NCBI GenBank assembly: GCA_944392275.1
Contig: CALXWA010000005.1
Coordinates: 1-64,000 of the forward strand
Direction of reading: 5' to 3'
Source: an uncultured Alphaproteobacteria bacterium
Lineage (GTDB): Bacteria > Pseudomonadota > Alphaproteobacteria > RF32 > CAG-239
Length of the DNA stretch: 64,000 nucleotides
The notes under the pieces were generated by a model that worked only from the letters and a program-made list of their open reading frames with translations, made no database searches and had not been told where the DNA came from. Each line of letters begins with the position of its first letter. Within the stretch, counting starts at the first letter, position 1. This document shows, one piece after another, positions 15,496 to 25,791 of the stretch. The position numbers and the translations under genes are program-made.

Positions 15496-17301
15496 TTGTT
15501 TAATATTGCCCAAGGTTTGGAAAATTTACGTCGACATATTAAAATTGCTCCGGAAAATCCAGGCGTGTACCGTATGATTAGCGAGCAAGGCGAGGTCTTA
15601 TATGTCGGGAAAGCAAAAAATATAAAAAAAAGAATTGTGGCTTATTCTCACTTTGATAAACTTCCCGTTCGGTTGCAGCAGATGGTGGCTCAGATAGAAC
15701 GCATGGAGTTTATTATTGTTGAAAACGAGGCAAGAGCCTTGTTGGTCGAAAATGAATTAATCAAACAATTTAAGCCACGGTACAATATTTTATTAAAAGA
15801 TGACAAAACTTTTCCTCATTTAATGATTGATTTAAACGAGAATTTTCCGGCGTTGCGTAAGTATCGGGGAGCTCGTAAAGAAAAGTGTAAATATTTTGGT
15901 CCGTTTGCCAGTGTTAATGCCGTTAACAGCGTTATGGATATTTTGCAAAAGGTTTTTCTTTTACGATCGTGTCGTGATGGTGTTTTTCATAATCGGGAAA
16001 GACCCTGTATGCTTTATCAAATTAAGCGATGCAGTGCTCCTTGTGTCGGTAAAATAAGTCAGGAAGATTATCGTCTGTTGGTCAATGAAGCGATTTCTTT
16101 TTTGGAGGGAAAAAATACTAAGATTCAAGAAGAGCTGTCTGCTAAAATGATGGAGGCCAGCCAAAAAATGGATTATGAAACCGCCATGGTTTATCGGGAT
16201 CGTATTCGGGCTTTGACCAGTGTGCAAGCTACGCAAAGGGTTGAATATGCCGGAATTAAGTCGGCTGATGTTGTGGCTGTTGCTAAAAAGAATAATATGG
16301 TGTGTTTGCAGGTCTTTTTTATTCGCTCCGGGCAAAATTGCGGAAATGTTCCTTATTTTCCGGAGCAGGCTGAAGAGGCATCGGAAGTTGAAATTTTAGA
16401 AGCTTTTTTGACCAGTTTTTATGCAAACAAAATGGTCCCGGATGAGATTATTGTTTCCGCTTTGCCGGAAAATAAAAGTTTTTGGGAAGAGGCTATAGGA
16501 ACAAAAATTAATACGTATTCTAAAGGGGATAAAGCTAATATTTTAAAAATGGTTACTGAAAATGCTCTGGCTTCCATTGATCGGAAAATTGCTTTGATGG
16601 CCAGTGTTAAAAGTAATTTGGATCAAATGGTTCAGGTCTTTGGTTTGCCCCATATTCCGCAACGGATTGAAATTTACGACAATTCTCATAATCAGGGAAG
16701 TTATGCCATCGGAGCGATGGTGGTGGCTACTCCGGATGGATTTGATAAGAAAAACTATCGGACGTTTAATATTAAAAATTCGGAAATTACCAATGATGAC
16801 TTTGCGATGATGAAAGAAGTTCTTACTCGTCGTTTTGAACGGATGAGTAAAGAAAATCGTCCGGATGTTATTTTGCTGGACGGTGGTCGCGGACAATTAA
16901 ATGCTGTGCATGAGGCTTTACAACAATTTGATTTATCGGGAATTGTGATTATTGCTATTTCCAAAGGGCCGGACCGAAATGCCGGAAAAGAATTTTATCA
17001 TATTTTGGGGAGAGAAAGTTTTGAACTGGAATATCGCTCTCCTTTGGCTTTTTATTTGCAAAATTTAAGAGATGAAGCCCATCGTTTTGCCATTGGAACA
17101 CACCGCAAAAAACGTGCAAAATCTATTTTCAAATCTAAGGTCGATGATATTGAAGGAATCGGTGCTAAAAGAAAAAGAGATCTTCTCAATTATTTCGGGT
17201 CGGTTGAGGAAGTCGCCAATGCCGGAGTTAAAGATTTGCAAAAAGTCAACGGAATAAGCAAAAAAACAGCGGAAAAAATCTATAATTACTTTCATAATTA
17301 G
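15496..17301 (+). CDS. uvrC: Excinuclease ABC subunit C
   Basis: 601 residues. The GIY-YIG nuclease domain is at the N-terminus (GVYRMISEQGEVLYVGKAKN, about 24-43) and cuts 3' to the lesion. A UVR motif for UvrB contact follows (MDYETAMVYRDRIRAL, about 220-235). The RNase H-like 5'-nuclease core contains EIYDNSHNQGSYAIGAMVV, LLDGGRGQLNAV and the HR-KKRAKS segment. Helix-hairpin-helix motifs end the protein (IEGIGAKRKRDLLNYFGSVE). The start is TTG 15496 with AAGGA seven bases upstream; the ATG at 15480 runs into a stop at once. Confidence 0.97.
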   Translation: MFNIAQGLENLRRHIKIAPENPGVYRMISEQGEVLYVGKAKNIKKRIVAYSHFDKLPVRLQQMVAQIERMEFIIVENEARALLVENELIKQFKPRYNILLKDDKTFPHLMIDLNENFPALRKYRGARKEKCKYFGPFASVNAVNSVMDILQKVFLLRSCRDGVFHNRERPCMLYQIKRCSAPCVGKISQEDYRLLVNEAISFLEGKNTKIQEELSAKMMEASQKMDYETAMVYRDRIRALTSVQATQRVEYAGIKSADVVAVAKKNNMVCLQVFFIRSGQNCGNVPYFPEQAEEASEVEILEAFLTSFYANKMVPDEIIVSALPENKSFWEEAIGTKINTYSKGDKANILKMVTENALASIDRKIALMASVKSNLDQMVQVFGLPHIPQRIEIYDNSHNQGSYAIGAMVVATPDGFDKKNYRTFNIKNSEITNDDFAMMKEVLTRRFERMSKENRPDVILLDGGRGQLNAVHEALQQFDLSGIVIIAISKGPDRNAGKEFYHILGRESFELEYRSPLAFYLQNLRDEAHRFAIGTHRKKRAKSIFKSKVDDIEGIGAKRKRDLLNYFGSVEEVANAGVKDLQKVNGISKKTAEKIYNYFHN

Positions 17302-17349
17302 TTTTTATATCTTACTATGAAGAAAATTATTTGTTTGCAGGAGGCTAAA

Positions 17350-18066
17350 GTGTATAATCTACCTAATCTTTTGACGATTTCCAGAATAGTTGTTATTCCG
17401 GTAATCTTTCTTTCTATTTATATTACTACCGAAGTTTGGTCGATTTTTGCAGCGATATTATTTATTATCGCATCAATTACCGATTATTTTGATGGTTATT
17501 TGGCACGAGCCAGAAATCAGACATCGGCTTTTGGTCGGTTGTTGGACCCGATTGCCGATAAGTTGTTGGTTGCTTCGGCATTAATCGTTATTTTGGCAAA
17601 ACCCGGAATGGTTTGGACACAGTTAAGTTTTATTCCGGTTATTGTGATTTTGTGTCGTGAAATTTTGGTTTCCGGATTGCGTGAGTTTTTACGCGAGGTT
17701 AATGTCGGAATGCCGGTAACACGTTTGGCAAAATGGAAAACCGGTTTCCAGATGACGGCGTTGTCTATGATGTTGTTACGCGGTGTTTGGTACTGGGGCG
17801 GAATTGGCGAATTCTTACTGTGGATTGCCGGTATTTTAACCTTTATTACCGGGTATCAGTATTTTCAAAAGAGTTTGGAATATATCCGTAGTATGGAAAA
17901 ACTTTCTAAGGCTATGCCAGCTTTAGAAAAAGCAAGTAAAGCCGTGTTGGTAAAAGAAGACAAAAGCAAGAAGGATGATAAAAAAACAGCTCGCACCGTT
18001 AAGAAGGTTACCGTTGTTCGTAAAGATTCTTCTAAGGCTAAGAAAAAGACGGCTAAAACAAAATAA
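17350..18066 (+). CDS. pgsA: CDP-diacylglycerol-glycerol-3-phosphate phosphatidyltransferase with Lys-rich tail
   Basis: 238 residues from GTG 17350, which has a perfect AGGAGG five bases upstream and gives the family opening VYNLPNLLTISRI. An in-frame ATG at 17317 would add eleven odd residues. The CDP-alcohol transferase motif is complete: DYFDGYLARARNQTSAFG then RLLDPIADK. Membrane helices span about residues 8-175. It makes phosphatidylglycerophosphate, the acidic-phospholipid precursor. The last 60 or so residues are an unusual Lys/Ser/Thr-rich cytosolic tail (DKSKKDDKKTARTVKK and similar) absent from typical PgsA. Confidence 0.95.
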   Translation: MYNLPNLLTISRIVVIPVIFLSIYITTEVWSIFAAILFIIASITDYFDGYLARARNQTSAFGRLLDPIADKLLVASALIVILAKPGMVWTQLSFIPVIVILCREILVSGLREFLREVNVGMPVTRLAKWKTGFQMTALSMMLLRGVWYWGGIGEFLLWIAGILTFITGYQYFQKSLEYIRSMEKLSKAMPALEKASKAVLVKEDKSKKDDKKTARTVKKVTVVRKDSSKAKKKTAKTK

Positions 18067-18088
18067 GTAAGAGGCTGGCTTTTTTATC

Positions 18089-18781
18089 ATGGCAGAATTG
18101 GTAAAAAAACATATACTTGTTGTTGATGATGATACGAGGCTGCGTTCGCTGTTGCAAAGGTTTTTGCGTGAATGCGGCTTCTATGTCTCTGTTGCAAAAG
18201 ATGCCGCTTCTGCCAGAGAAATGATGGCGATTTATCGTTTTGATTTGCTGATTGTGGATATTATGATGCCAAATGAAAGCGGCCTTGATTTTTTGGCAAG
18301 ATTGCGGACGGATAATGCCGTTCCGGTTATTTTGTTGACGGCGATGGGGGAAACGCAGGATCGTATTGCCGGTCTTGAGGTAGGGGCGGATGATTATTTG
18401 CCTAAACCCTTTGAACCTAAAGAATTGGTGTTGCGAATAAATAATATTTTAAAACGCAGTCGGCAGGAATTTGTTGAAGTTAGAGATAAGTTATCTTTAG
18501 GAGAATGTGTGTACGATTTACAAACAAAAAAATTGATGCTGCGTAATGGTGAGGTGATTCATATTACTCCGGTGGAGCAATCTTTATTAAACGTATTGGG
18601 GGTAAAGCTTGGACATATTTTTACACGAGAAAAATTGGCAGAAATGTTGGGAGCCGGGCAAAATCCTCGATCCATTGATGTGCAAATTACACGATTGAGA
18701 AAAAAAATTGAAAGTGATTCCAGAAATCCACGGTACTTGCAAACGGTTAGAGGTAAAGGTTATATGCTTTTAACAGATTAG
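18089..18781 (+). CDS. OmpR-family response regulator
   Basis: 230 residues. Receiver domain 1-120 with the acidic triad DDD (13-15), phospho-acceptor Asp57 in LLIVDIMMP, Thr84 and Lys106 (YLPKPF). The winged-helix DNA-binding domain fills 135-230, ending in the usual RKKIESDSRNPRYLQTVRGK-GY. It is followed after 22 bases by its likely partner kinase. The pair resembles the alphaproteobacterial OmpR/EnvZ lineage, which often controls envelope genes. The actual regulon cannot be read from the sequence. Confidence 0.93.
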   Translation: MAELVKKHILVVDDDTRLRSLLQRFLRECGFYVSVAKDAASAREMMAIYRFDLLIVDIMMPNESGLDFLARLRTDNAVPVILLTAMGETQDRIAGLEVGADDYLPKPFEPKELVLRINNILKRSRQEFVEVRDKLSLGECVYDLQTKKLMLRNGEVIHITPVEQSLLNVLGVKLGHIFTREKLAEMLGAGQNPRSIDVQITRLRKKIESDSRNPRYLQTVRGKGYMLLTD

Positions 18782-18803
18782 ATTTTGATTTTTAGGGGGA
18801 AAC

Positions 18804-20162
18804 ATGCATATTAAATTGCCGACAAAAGTTGAAGAGACTTTGAAGTATTTGAGACTTAAATTCTTACCAAGAACTTTGTTTTTCCGAACAATGTTGCTTA
18901 TTTTTATTCCGCTTATTACCGTACAGGTTGTGTCGGTTGTGGTCTTTTTTGACGGTAGCTGGAAAAGAATGGGGCGACGACTGTCGGAAAATTTGGTTTC
19001 TGATATGAATGCGGTTATGATTTTAGTGGATAAAAATCCGCAAAAATTACCCGAAATTCAAAAACTGTCGGCCGACAATTTTGAAATTAATTTTGTCTTC
19101 CACAGCAATAAAACCAAATATCAGGTCATGAGAAAAGCTAGTAAGGGGAATCGAATGATTATCGGTTATCTGGAAGAGGCTTTGAAACAAGCTTTCCCGA
19201 ACGATGTAACGGATATTTATTTGGGAAAAGGGGATAAAGATTTAGTGGTTTTTGTGGATACGGATAAGGGATTGTTCCAGTTTGAAACCTCTAGAAAGAA
19301 AATCTTTAGTAGTTCAATCTTTATGTTTGTTGTTTGGATGGCAGGAACCTCTATCCTCCTGTTTTTGGTTGCGGTTTTGTTTTTGCGAATTCAGGTTCGA
19401 TCAATTGCAGAGTTGGCTCAAGTGGCTGAAGACTTCGGGAAAGGAATTGATAACAAGAATTTTAAGCCGTATGGATCTTCCGAAGTTCGAAAAGCTGCAA
19501 TTGCTTTTATTAAAATGAAAGAAAGAATCCAACGTCAAATTTCGGAAAGGACGCAAATGTTGGCCGGTGTTTCTCATGATTTGAGGACGCCTCTGACAAG
19601 AATGAAGCTCCAGGTTACGATGATGCCAGATGGGGAAGATAAAAAAGATTTTCTTTCCGATATTGATGAAATGGAAAAAATGTTGGATGGGTATTTGTCT
19701 TTTGTCAGCGGAGAAGGTGGTGAAAAATCATCCTTTGTTGATATGAACGAAATGATTTTGAGTATCATTAATAAGTTTAGAAATAAAAAGGCATTAATTC
19801 GCTACTCTACAAATGATCAGGTTAGTGCTATTCAAGGAAGAGAACAAGCTTTGAAACGTGCTTTGACCAATATTATTTCAAATGCTTTTCGTTATGGTAA
19901 GACGATTGCCGTTAAGCTGGAGAGTAATGATAAAAAACTTAATGTTATTGTTGAAGATGACGGTCCGGGCATTCCGAAAGAAAAAAGAGAAGATGTCTTT
20001 AAGGCTTTTTATCGGTTAGAAAATTCGCGTAATAAGGAAACCGGAGGTGTTGGTCTGGGGCTTTCCATTGCGAAAGATGTTATCACGTCTCATGGCGGAA
20101 CTATTGAGTTGGGAGATAGTTCTTTAGGCGGATTAAAAGTTTTAATTACGATTCCGTTGTAA
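18804..20162 (+). CDS. EnvZ-like sensor histidine kinase
   Basis: 452 residues. A first membrane helix at about 26-48 leads to a periplasmic sensor of about 120 residues. A second helix at about 172-193 leads to HAMP (about 195-245). The dimerisation domain carries the phospho-acceptor His258 in GVSHDLRTPLTRMKLQ. The ATPase domain has the N-box ALTNIISNAFRYGK, G1 EDDGPGIP and G2 GGVGLGLSIAKDV. It forms an operon with the regulator upstream; AGGGGG is visible before ATG 18804. Confidence 0.94.
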   Translation: MHIKLPTKVEETLKYLRLKFLPRTLFFRTMLLIFIPLITVQVVSVVVFFDGSWKRMGRRLSENLVSDMNAVMILVDKNPQKLPEIQKLSADNFEINFVFHSNKTKYQVMRKASKGNRMIIGYLEEALKQAFPNDVTDIYLGKGDKDLVVFVDTDKGLFQFETSRKKIFSSSIFMFVVWMAGTSILLFLVAVLFLRIQVRSIAELAQVAEDFGKGIDNKNFKPYGSSEVRKAAIAFIKMKERIQRQISERTQMLAGVSHDLRTPLTRMKLQVTMMPDGEDKKDFLSDIDEMEKMLDGYLSFVSGEGGEKSSFVDMNEMILSIINKFRNKKALIRYSTNDQVSAIQGREQALKRALTNIISNAFRYGKTIAVKLESNDKKLNVIVEDDGPGIPKEKREDVFKAFYRLENSRNKETGGVGLGLSIAKDVITSHGGTIELGDSSLGGLKVLITIPL

Positions 20163-20174
20163 TAAGGAGTGAAA

Positions 20175-21926
20175 ATGGCTTTTAATTTGTTTAATAAAAA
20201 CGGAAATACAGAAAGTCATCCTGAAGAAGGAAAAGAAAAGGCTTATTCTTCTGCCATAAATAAGCTGAGCGGTCTTTTTGGACATAAAAATTCAGAGACT
20301 GTTGAGAAAAAAGAACCGGAAGTGCCTCAAGCCGGTGGTATGGAAGAGACTGAAAATATTTTTAATATTAATTTTCAGAATGAAAAAGATTCTTTGCAAA
20401 TGGCTGAAAGCCAAGCTGAACCCTCTTTAGAAAGTTTGAATTTTCAAAATGATTTAACGGATTTTAGCACTGAGGAGAGTGAGAAAACACAAGAAGAGAC
20501 AACCTTGCCACAAGATGTTTCTTCCGATGTTTCCGGGGCCGAGCTTGGGGATGAAACGGAAACATCTTTGTGGGAAGATGCAACACAAACACAACAAAGC
20601 ATGGCTTCTGATATCGGTCACGAAAATGTTTTTAACGATGGTGTGTCTCGTGAGCTTGAGGCAATTGATAATGGATCGGATGATTTTGTCTTTCATGAAA
20701 ATCCTTCCGAATCATCGTCTGTTTCTTTTGAGCAAAGTCAAAATAACAAGGTGGCTGATTCTGTTTTTGGGACTGAGGAAAATCTTGTTGTTGATGAAAC
20801 TCCAAAATCTGTAGATGAAGATTCGTCGCTCTTGGATCCAAATCATCTTTCTGTTGCGGAAAATAAAAATCATGAAGAAATTTCTGAGGAACTGAATCTT
20901 CCATTTGATTCGCAAGGAGAAAATCTGACCTTGGATGAAGCGGTTGATGAAAATACAAAAAAAGAGGAAGAGGTAAATCTTTCTGATAGTTTCTTGTCGG
21001 AAAATCTAGTTGATAATGATGAAACATCTCTCTTTCCCGAAGGGGAAGATAATCTGTCTCCGGAAAGTTTCTTGGATGATCCAAAAGAGGAAGAAATGCC
21101 GGTTGATGAATTTCAACTTGCAGAGCATCTTCCTTCTGTTGAAGATAAGACGGTTAAAGAGGAAAAAGATGTTTTTCACGGAGAAGATTTATATGCAACG
21201 GATCCTTCTCCTTTTCAGGAAAGCAGTGCAGAAGATCATGAGGCTTTATCTTCTCCATCAGAAGATAAGACGGATGTTTTAGGAGAACAAAAGTTTTCTG
21301 ATGAAAAAAATATTGAGACAAATGATAATACTCTTGATCAGAAGCTGTTTGCTGACCATGATGAAAATGCTCCTCTTGCGGAAAATGATGAGGGCGAACA
21401 AGCTTCTTTAGATCATGAGCCGGTTGCTATGGATCATATAAATGAGGAAACAACAACGGAAGAAAAAAATCCGTTTGCGGAAAATATCGTTCCGGTTGTG
21501 GCATCTGATGATGCCGATCGATACGGTGTTTATCAGGATCCATTATCTATTGTGCCTCAGGTTGAGAAGAAAAGAGAAGGTGGCTTTTGGAATGAAGAGG
21601 AAGATGCTTTTATCCGTTGGTATAGCGGATCTTCTAAAGATGATGTCTTTGAAATCAGTAAAGATTCTACGGAAACTCTTTGCCGTGGTGATGACGTGCG
21701 TCATACAATCCATGTGAATGTCGGTTATGATACCTATGGTTGGAATGTTGAATTTGCAAACGGAAAGGTTATGAATTTAGGCGATGTACGAGAATTTCAA
21801 CTGAGAAAAGGTTATCTTCCCGATACTTCCGGCCGGATTGTCTATGGAGGTTTGCAGGTTGCTTTTGACAATATTGATCGTATAACGGTTTATGAGAGTG
21901 TGCAATATTTTAGTTATAGTGTTTAA
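20175..21926 (+). CDS. Long acidic, probably disordered protein with a conserved-looking C-terminal domain
   Basis: 583 residues from ATG 20175, with AAGGAG five bases upstream (the in-frame GTG 20169 overlaps that site). Residues about 40-465 are dominated by Glu, Asp, Ser and Asn with recurrent motifs such as SEDKTDV and PFAEN, suggesting an unstructured, strongly negative region. The last 110 or so residues (from NEEEDAFIRWYSG to QYFSYSV) have the mix of aromatic and glycine residues of a folded beta domain. No signal peptide. It starts 12 bases behind the sensor kinase, so it is probably in that operon. Family unknown. Confidence 0.75.
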   Translation: MAFNLFNKNGNTESHPEEGKEKAYSSAINKLSGLFGHKNSETVEKKEPEVPQAGGMEETENIFNINFQNEKDSLQMAESQAEPSLESLNFQNDLTDFSTEESEKTQEETTLPQDVSSDVSGAELGDETETSLWEDATQTQQSMASDIGHENVFNDGVSRELEAIDNGSDDFVFHENPSESSSVSFEQSQNNKVADSVFGTEENLVVDETPKSVDEDSSLLDPNHLSVAENKNHEEISEELNLPFDSQGENLTLDEAVDENTKKEEEVNLSDSFLSENLVDNDETSLFPEGEDNLSPESFLDDPKEEEMPVDEFQLAEHLPSVEDKTVKEEKDVFHGEDLYATDPSPFQESSAEDHEALSSPSEDKTDVLGEQKFSDEKNIETNDNTLDQKLFADHDENAPLAENDEGEQASLDHEPVAMDHINEETTTEEKNPFAENIVPVVASDDADRYGVYQDPLSIVPQVEKKREGGFWNEEEDAFIRWYSGSSKDDVFEISKDSTETLCRGDDVRHTIHVNVGYDTYGWNVEFANGKVMNLGDVREFQLRKGYLPDTSGRIVYGGLQVAFDNIDRITVYESVQYFSYSV

Positions 21927-21930
21927 GCCT

Positions 21931-21970
21931 AAAAAAATAAAAACCTCAATTAAGAGGTTTTTATTTTTTT
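21931..21970. terminator. Bidirectional terminator
   Basis: A 17-bp stem (21931-21947 with 21954-21970) with A- and T-runs at both ends and a six-base loop. It closes the two-component operon on the plus strand and the lipoprotein gene on the minus strand. Confidence 0.88.
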
Positions 21971-21989
21971 TATTTGTTTGTTCGTCGAT

Positions 21990-22865
21990 TTATTTGCTAA
22001 TCGGAAAAATTTGAACGCCGCCGTTTTTTGTTCCTTCCGAAGAAGAACTTTCTTGTAAAGAAGTAGCTGTGTTGTATCGACGTTTTTGTTTGCTATCGGT
22101 TGTTTGCGGAGCTGAGAGCTTGGGTGAAAGCGGGTAGGCATTCTTTTGTAATCTCAGCAGCATGTAGCCTGATCCTCCACCATAAGCCGGTCCGGACAAC
22201 CCAATAGAGAAATAACCACCAATATAGCCATAATCCAGATCAATATAGTCAATAGCAAACACGGTTTTAACGCTGGTTTGGCCAATAGAGGTCATTTTGC
22301 AATTATAGCCACTGTCTTCCAGTAAGACGTGGTTGACGTTTTTGGCATAAACAATGGCTTGAGCCGGTGTGCATTCGGCTGTTTGTCCGCCATAGGTTAA
22401 GTTGTAGTTTAATATTAAATTAATGGTGCTGACTTTCTTTCCAACAATTACGTCGGTAATTTTGACATGGTCAATGTAAGCGTTCGTCGGAGTTATGCCT
22501 GCGGTAATGCCCATGGTAATATAGTTTTCCAAGCAGGTGTGTGTATTCGAATCGGCTTGGCAAATAAGAGCTTTGGAGTAGTTATTGTTTTCAAACAGTT
22601 GAAGTAAGCTGTTATAAATATACTCTTTTGACATTGATAATTTTGAGGGAGCACATTGGTGAGAACGGCAAACAACAATTGACCGCGGAGCCCGGATTTC
22701 TGCTGTATTGGCAGCCAAAAGTTCCTCATTACTTTTGAACGTAAAAGCTTCAGCAGGGTTCATTAGAAAGTCTTTTGCCGTATGTGTTCTGAAATATTCG
22801 CAGCCGCAAACCGTCAGAACAGAAACTAAGCAAATTGTATTTTTTAGTATTTGTTTTAACACCAT
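21990..22865 (-). CDS. Predicted lipoprotein of unknown function
   Basis: 291 residues. A hydrophobic signal (ILKNTICLVSVLTV) ends in CGC, a plausible lipobox with the second Cys (residue 22) acylated. The mature part has several scattered cysteines and a glycine/tyrosine-rich stretch near residues 215-240 (LDYGYIGGYFSIGL, GPAYGGGSGY) that looks like beta-strand surface material. The C-terminus is Ser/Lys-rich and probably flexible. Family not recognised. It is a single-gene unit facing the two-component operon across a shared terminator. Confidence 0.75.
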   Translation of the reverse strand: MVLKQILKNTICLVSVLTVCGCEYFRTHTAKDFLMNPAEAFTFKSNEELLAANTAEIRAPRSIVVCRSHQCAPSKLSMSKEYIYNSLLQLFENNNYSKALICQADSNTHTCLENYITMGITAGITPTNAYIDHVKITDVIVGKKVSTINLILNYNLTYGGQTAECTPAQAIVYAKNVNHVLLEDSGYNCKMTSIGQTSVKTVFAIDYIDLDYGYIGGYFSIGLSGPAYGGGSGYMLLRLQKNAYPLSPKLSAPQTTDSKQKRRYNTATSLQESSSSEGTKNGGVQIFPISK

Positions 22866-23022
22866 TGTATAACCTTAGGTCTGATCTTAATTCTGATTTA
22901 TCATATGCTAAACTTTAAGAAACGCCAAAGCTTTTTTACAGGTTATTCAATGGATTTTGTAAGGTGGCTTGTCTTCTTTTTTTTATAGCGTATTAATTAG
23001 GTAATAAAAACGGAGAGCTTTT

Positions 23023-23487
23023 ATGCGTGTTATCGGAAAAATATTTCTTATTGTCGGCCTTTTATGTTCTGGGAATGTTGGGGCAAAAGTAAAGGTTATT
23101 GACGGGGATAGTCTTGTTGTTGATGGTGTTGAAATTCGATTGCATGGTATTGATGCTCCCGAGTACCAGCAGCCATGTTTTAAGGCTGACGGAAAATCCT
23201 ATGCCTGTGGAGTTGCGGCCGGAAATTTTTTGCATTCGATTGTGACTAATGCTCAACTACGTTGTCAGATAAAAGCCGTTGACCGTTATAAGAGAAAAGT
23301 TGCGGTTTGTTTTGCGAATGACCAAGATGTAAATCAGATGATGGTGCAAAAGGGGTGGGCTGTTGCCTATGATCGGTATGGAAAAGATTATGTGCAAGAC
23401 CAAGATGAGGCAAAGCGGAAAAAAATCGGAATCTGGCAGGGAAAATTTATGCGTCCGGAGTTTTATAGACGTTTAAGAGCAAAGTGA
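23023..23487 (+). CDS. Secreted staphylococcal-nuclease-like (TNase) nuclease
   Basis: 154 residues with a signal peptide (residues 1-21, ending VGA) and a short SNase domain: KVKVIDGDSLVVDGVEIRLH, GIDAPEYQQPC and the basic loop DRYKRKVAVCF. The catalytic set (Arg in EIRLHG, Glu in DAPE, Arg in YKRK) is in place, with the Ca2+-binding acidic residues of VIDGD. Four cysteines could form disulfides in the periplasm. It should degrade DNA or RNA outside the cytoplasm. GGAG lies upstream of ATG 23023. Confidence 0.9.
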   Translation: MRVIGKIFLIVGLLCSGNVGAKVKVIDGDSLVVDGVEIRLHGIDAPEYQQPCFKADGKSYACGVAAGNFLHSIVTNAQLRCQIKAVDRYKRKVAVCFANDQDVNQMMVQKGWAVAYDRYGKDYVQDQDEAKRKKIGIWQGKFMRPEFYRRLRAK

Positions 23488-23544
23488 AAAATTGTTTTTT
23501 TGCCGTATGGCTAAGAAATTTTTAATTTTTTCTTTAGATTCTTA

Positions 23545-23572
23545 TTGACAGTCTTGAAAACTCATGTATATT
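23545..23572 (+). promoter_or_regulatory. Near-consensus sigma70 promoter of rplU-rpmA
   Basis: TTGACA (23545-23550), 16 bases, TATATT (23567-23572). The -35 box is perfect and the -10 box matches five of six. It lies 42 bases before the rplU start and predicts a start of transcription near 23579. Confidence 0.75.
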
Positions 23573-23614
23573 GCAAGGCAACGTCTTATGTTTAAAAATA
23601 TAAAGGTGATAAAA

Positions 23615-23917
23615 ATGTATGCAGTAATTAAGACCGGCGGAAAGCAATATAGAGTTACCTCCGGTGATGTTCTTAAAATTGAAAAAATTGCCGGTGAAGC
23701 CGGAAGTGAAGTTGTTTTTAACGAAGTTTTGGCTTTGGGTGATAAAATCGGAACACCTCTTGTTGAAGGTGCCAGTGTTAAAGCAACTGTTGTTAAACAA
23801 GCAAAAGATGCTAAAGTTATTGTCTTCAAAAAGAAAAGAAGACAAAACTATCGCCGTAAAAACGGCCACAGACAAAATATTACATTGGTTAAAATTACTG
23901 ATGTAATCGGAAAGTAA
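23615..23917 (+). CDS. rplU: 50S ribosomal protein L21
   Basis: 100 residues from ATG 23615, giving the family opening [14 protein letters not shown]. An in-frame ATG at 23564 would add 17 residues upstream, in the promoter region. AAAGG is about eight bases before the start. The C-terminus has the typical basic rRNA-binding block [16 protein letters not shown]. It is paired with rpmA 22 bases on, and obgE follows, the common rplU-rpmA-obgE order. Confidence 0.98.
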   Translation: MYAVIKTGGKQYRVTSGDVLKIEKIAGEAGSEVVFNEVLALGDKIGTPLVEGASVKATVVKQAKDAKVIVFKKKRRQNYRRKNGHRQNITLVKITDVIGK

Positions 23918-23939
23918 GATTGTAAGGGAGAATTAAGTC

Positions 23940-24194
23940 ATGGCACATAAGAAGTCAGGTGGTAGTTCCTCTAACGGACGCGATTCAATCGGACGTCGTT
24001 TGGGATTGAAAAAATCAGGTGGACAAAGTGTAATTCCTGGAAATATCATTGTTCGCCAACGTGGTACTCAATATCATCCGGGTGCAAATGTTGGTATGGG
24101 TAAAGACCATACAATTTTTGCCGTTGCAGAAGGTAAGGTTGAGTTTTCTAAAAAAGCCGGAAATAGAACCGTTGTTTCTGTTGTTACTGAATAG
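23940..24194 (+). CDS. rpmA: 50S ribosomal protein L27
   Basis: 84 residues. It starts [20 protein letters not shown], the mature form whose flexible N-terminus reaches the peptidyl-transferase centre, so no Firmicutes-type prepeptide is present. [15 protein letters not shown] and GKDHTIFAV complete the family pattern. GGGAG lies before ATG 23940. Confidence 0.98.
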   Translation: MAHKKSGGSSSNGRDSIGRRLGLKKSGGQSVIPGNIIVRQRGTQYHPGANVGMGKDHTIFAVAEGKVEFSKKAGNRTVVSVVTE

Positions 24195-24222
24195 TTTGGC
24201 TTTTTGACGAATTAAGAAAGAG

Positions 24223-24250
24223 GGGGTGTTTGTTTGCACCCCTTTACTTT
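24223..24250 (+). terminator. Possible weak terminator after rpmA
   Basis: GGGGTG (24223-24228) pairs with CACCCC (24237-24242) around an eight-base loop, followed by an interrupted T-run. It may be leaky, leaving some read-through into obgE. Confidence 0.45.
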
Positions 24251-24298
24251 TCAGAATAAAGGTTTATGTTTTCGTGTAATTATTCCCGTGAAAAGTGA

Positions 24299-25369
<1,071 letters not shown>

Positions 25370-25380
25370 GAGTTTTGTTA

Positions 25381-25764
25381 TTGAAAAAGACTGTTAAAAA
25401 GGATGTTACAACATCTGAGAGTGAACAAATATTAAATATTGCCGTAAAAAGCTTGGATGATGGAAAAGCGGATGATATTACGGTTATTGATTTGCAAGGG
25501 AAAAGTTCAATTGCCGCTTATATGGTTATTGCCAGCGGTACTTCACAAAGACATGTTGCGTCTTTGGCTGAGCAAGTTTATAAAAAATTGAAGGATGCCG
25601 GTTTTAAATCCGTTATGGAGGGAGAGGAAAAAGCCGACTGGGTTTTGATTGATGCCTATGATGTTATTATTCATGTCTTTAAGCCTGAAGTTCGTGAATT
25701 TTATAATATTGAAAAGATGTGGAGTGCCATTGCCGAAATCCGTAAAGTTGGTGAAAAGCAATAA
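25381..25764 (+). CDS. rsfS: Ribosomal silencing factor RsfS
   Basis: 127 residues from TTG 25381, with AGGAG eight bases upstream overlapping the obgE stop. The frame stays open back to 25351 but that would overlap obgE. The family core is present: DITVIDLQGKSSIAAYMVIA, SGTSQRHV, and WVLIDAYDVIIHVFKPEVRE followed by FYNIEKMW. RsfS binds L14 and blocks subunit joining when nutrients run out. obgE-rsfS-rlmH is a frequent order, here with an unrelated gene inserted before rlmH. Confidence 0.95.
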   Translation: MKKTVKKDVTTSESEQILNIAVKSLDDGKADDITVIDLQGKSSIAAYMVIASGTSQRHVASLAEQVYKKLKDAGFKSVMEGEEKADWVLIDAYDVIIHVFKPEVREFYNIEKMWSAIAEIRKVGEKQ

Positions 25765-25791
25765 AAAAGGTTCCGTAAAGGAACCTTTTTT
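25763..25791. terminator. Bidirectional terminator after rsfS
   Basis: AAAAAAGGTTCC (25763-25774) with GGAACCTTTTTT around GTAAA. It overlaps the rsfS stop and directly abuts the stop of the minus-strand gene ending at 25790. Confidence 0.88.
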
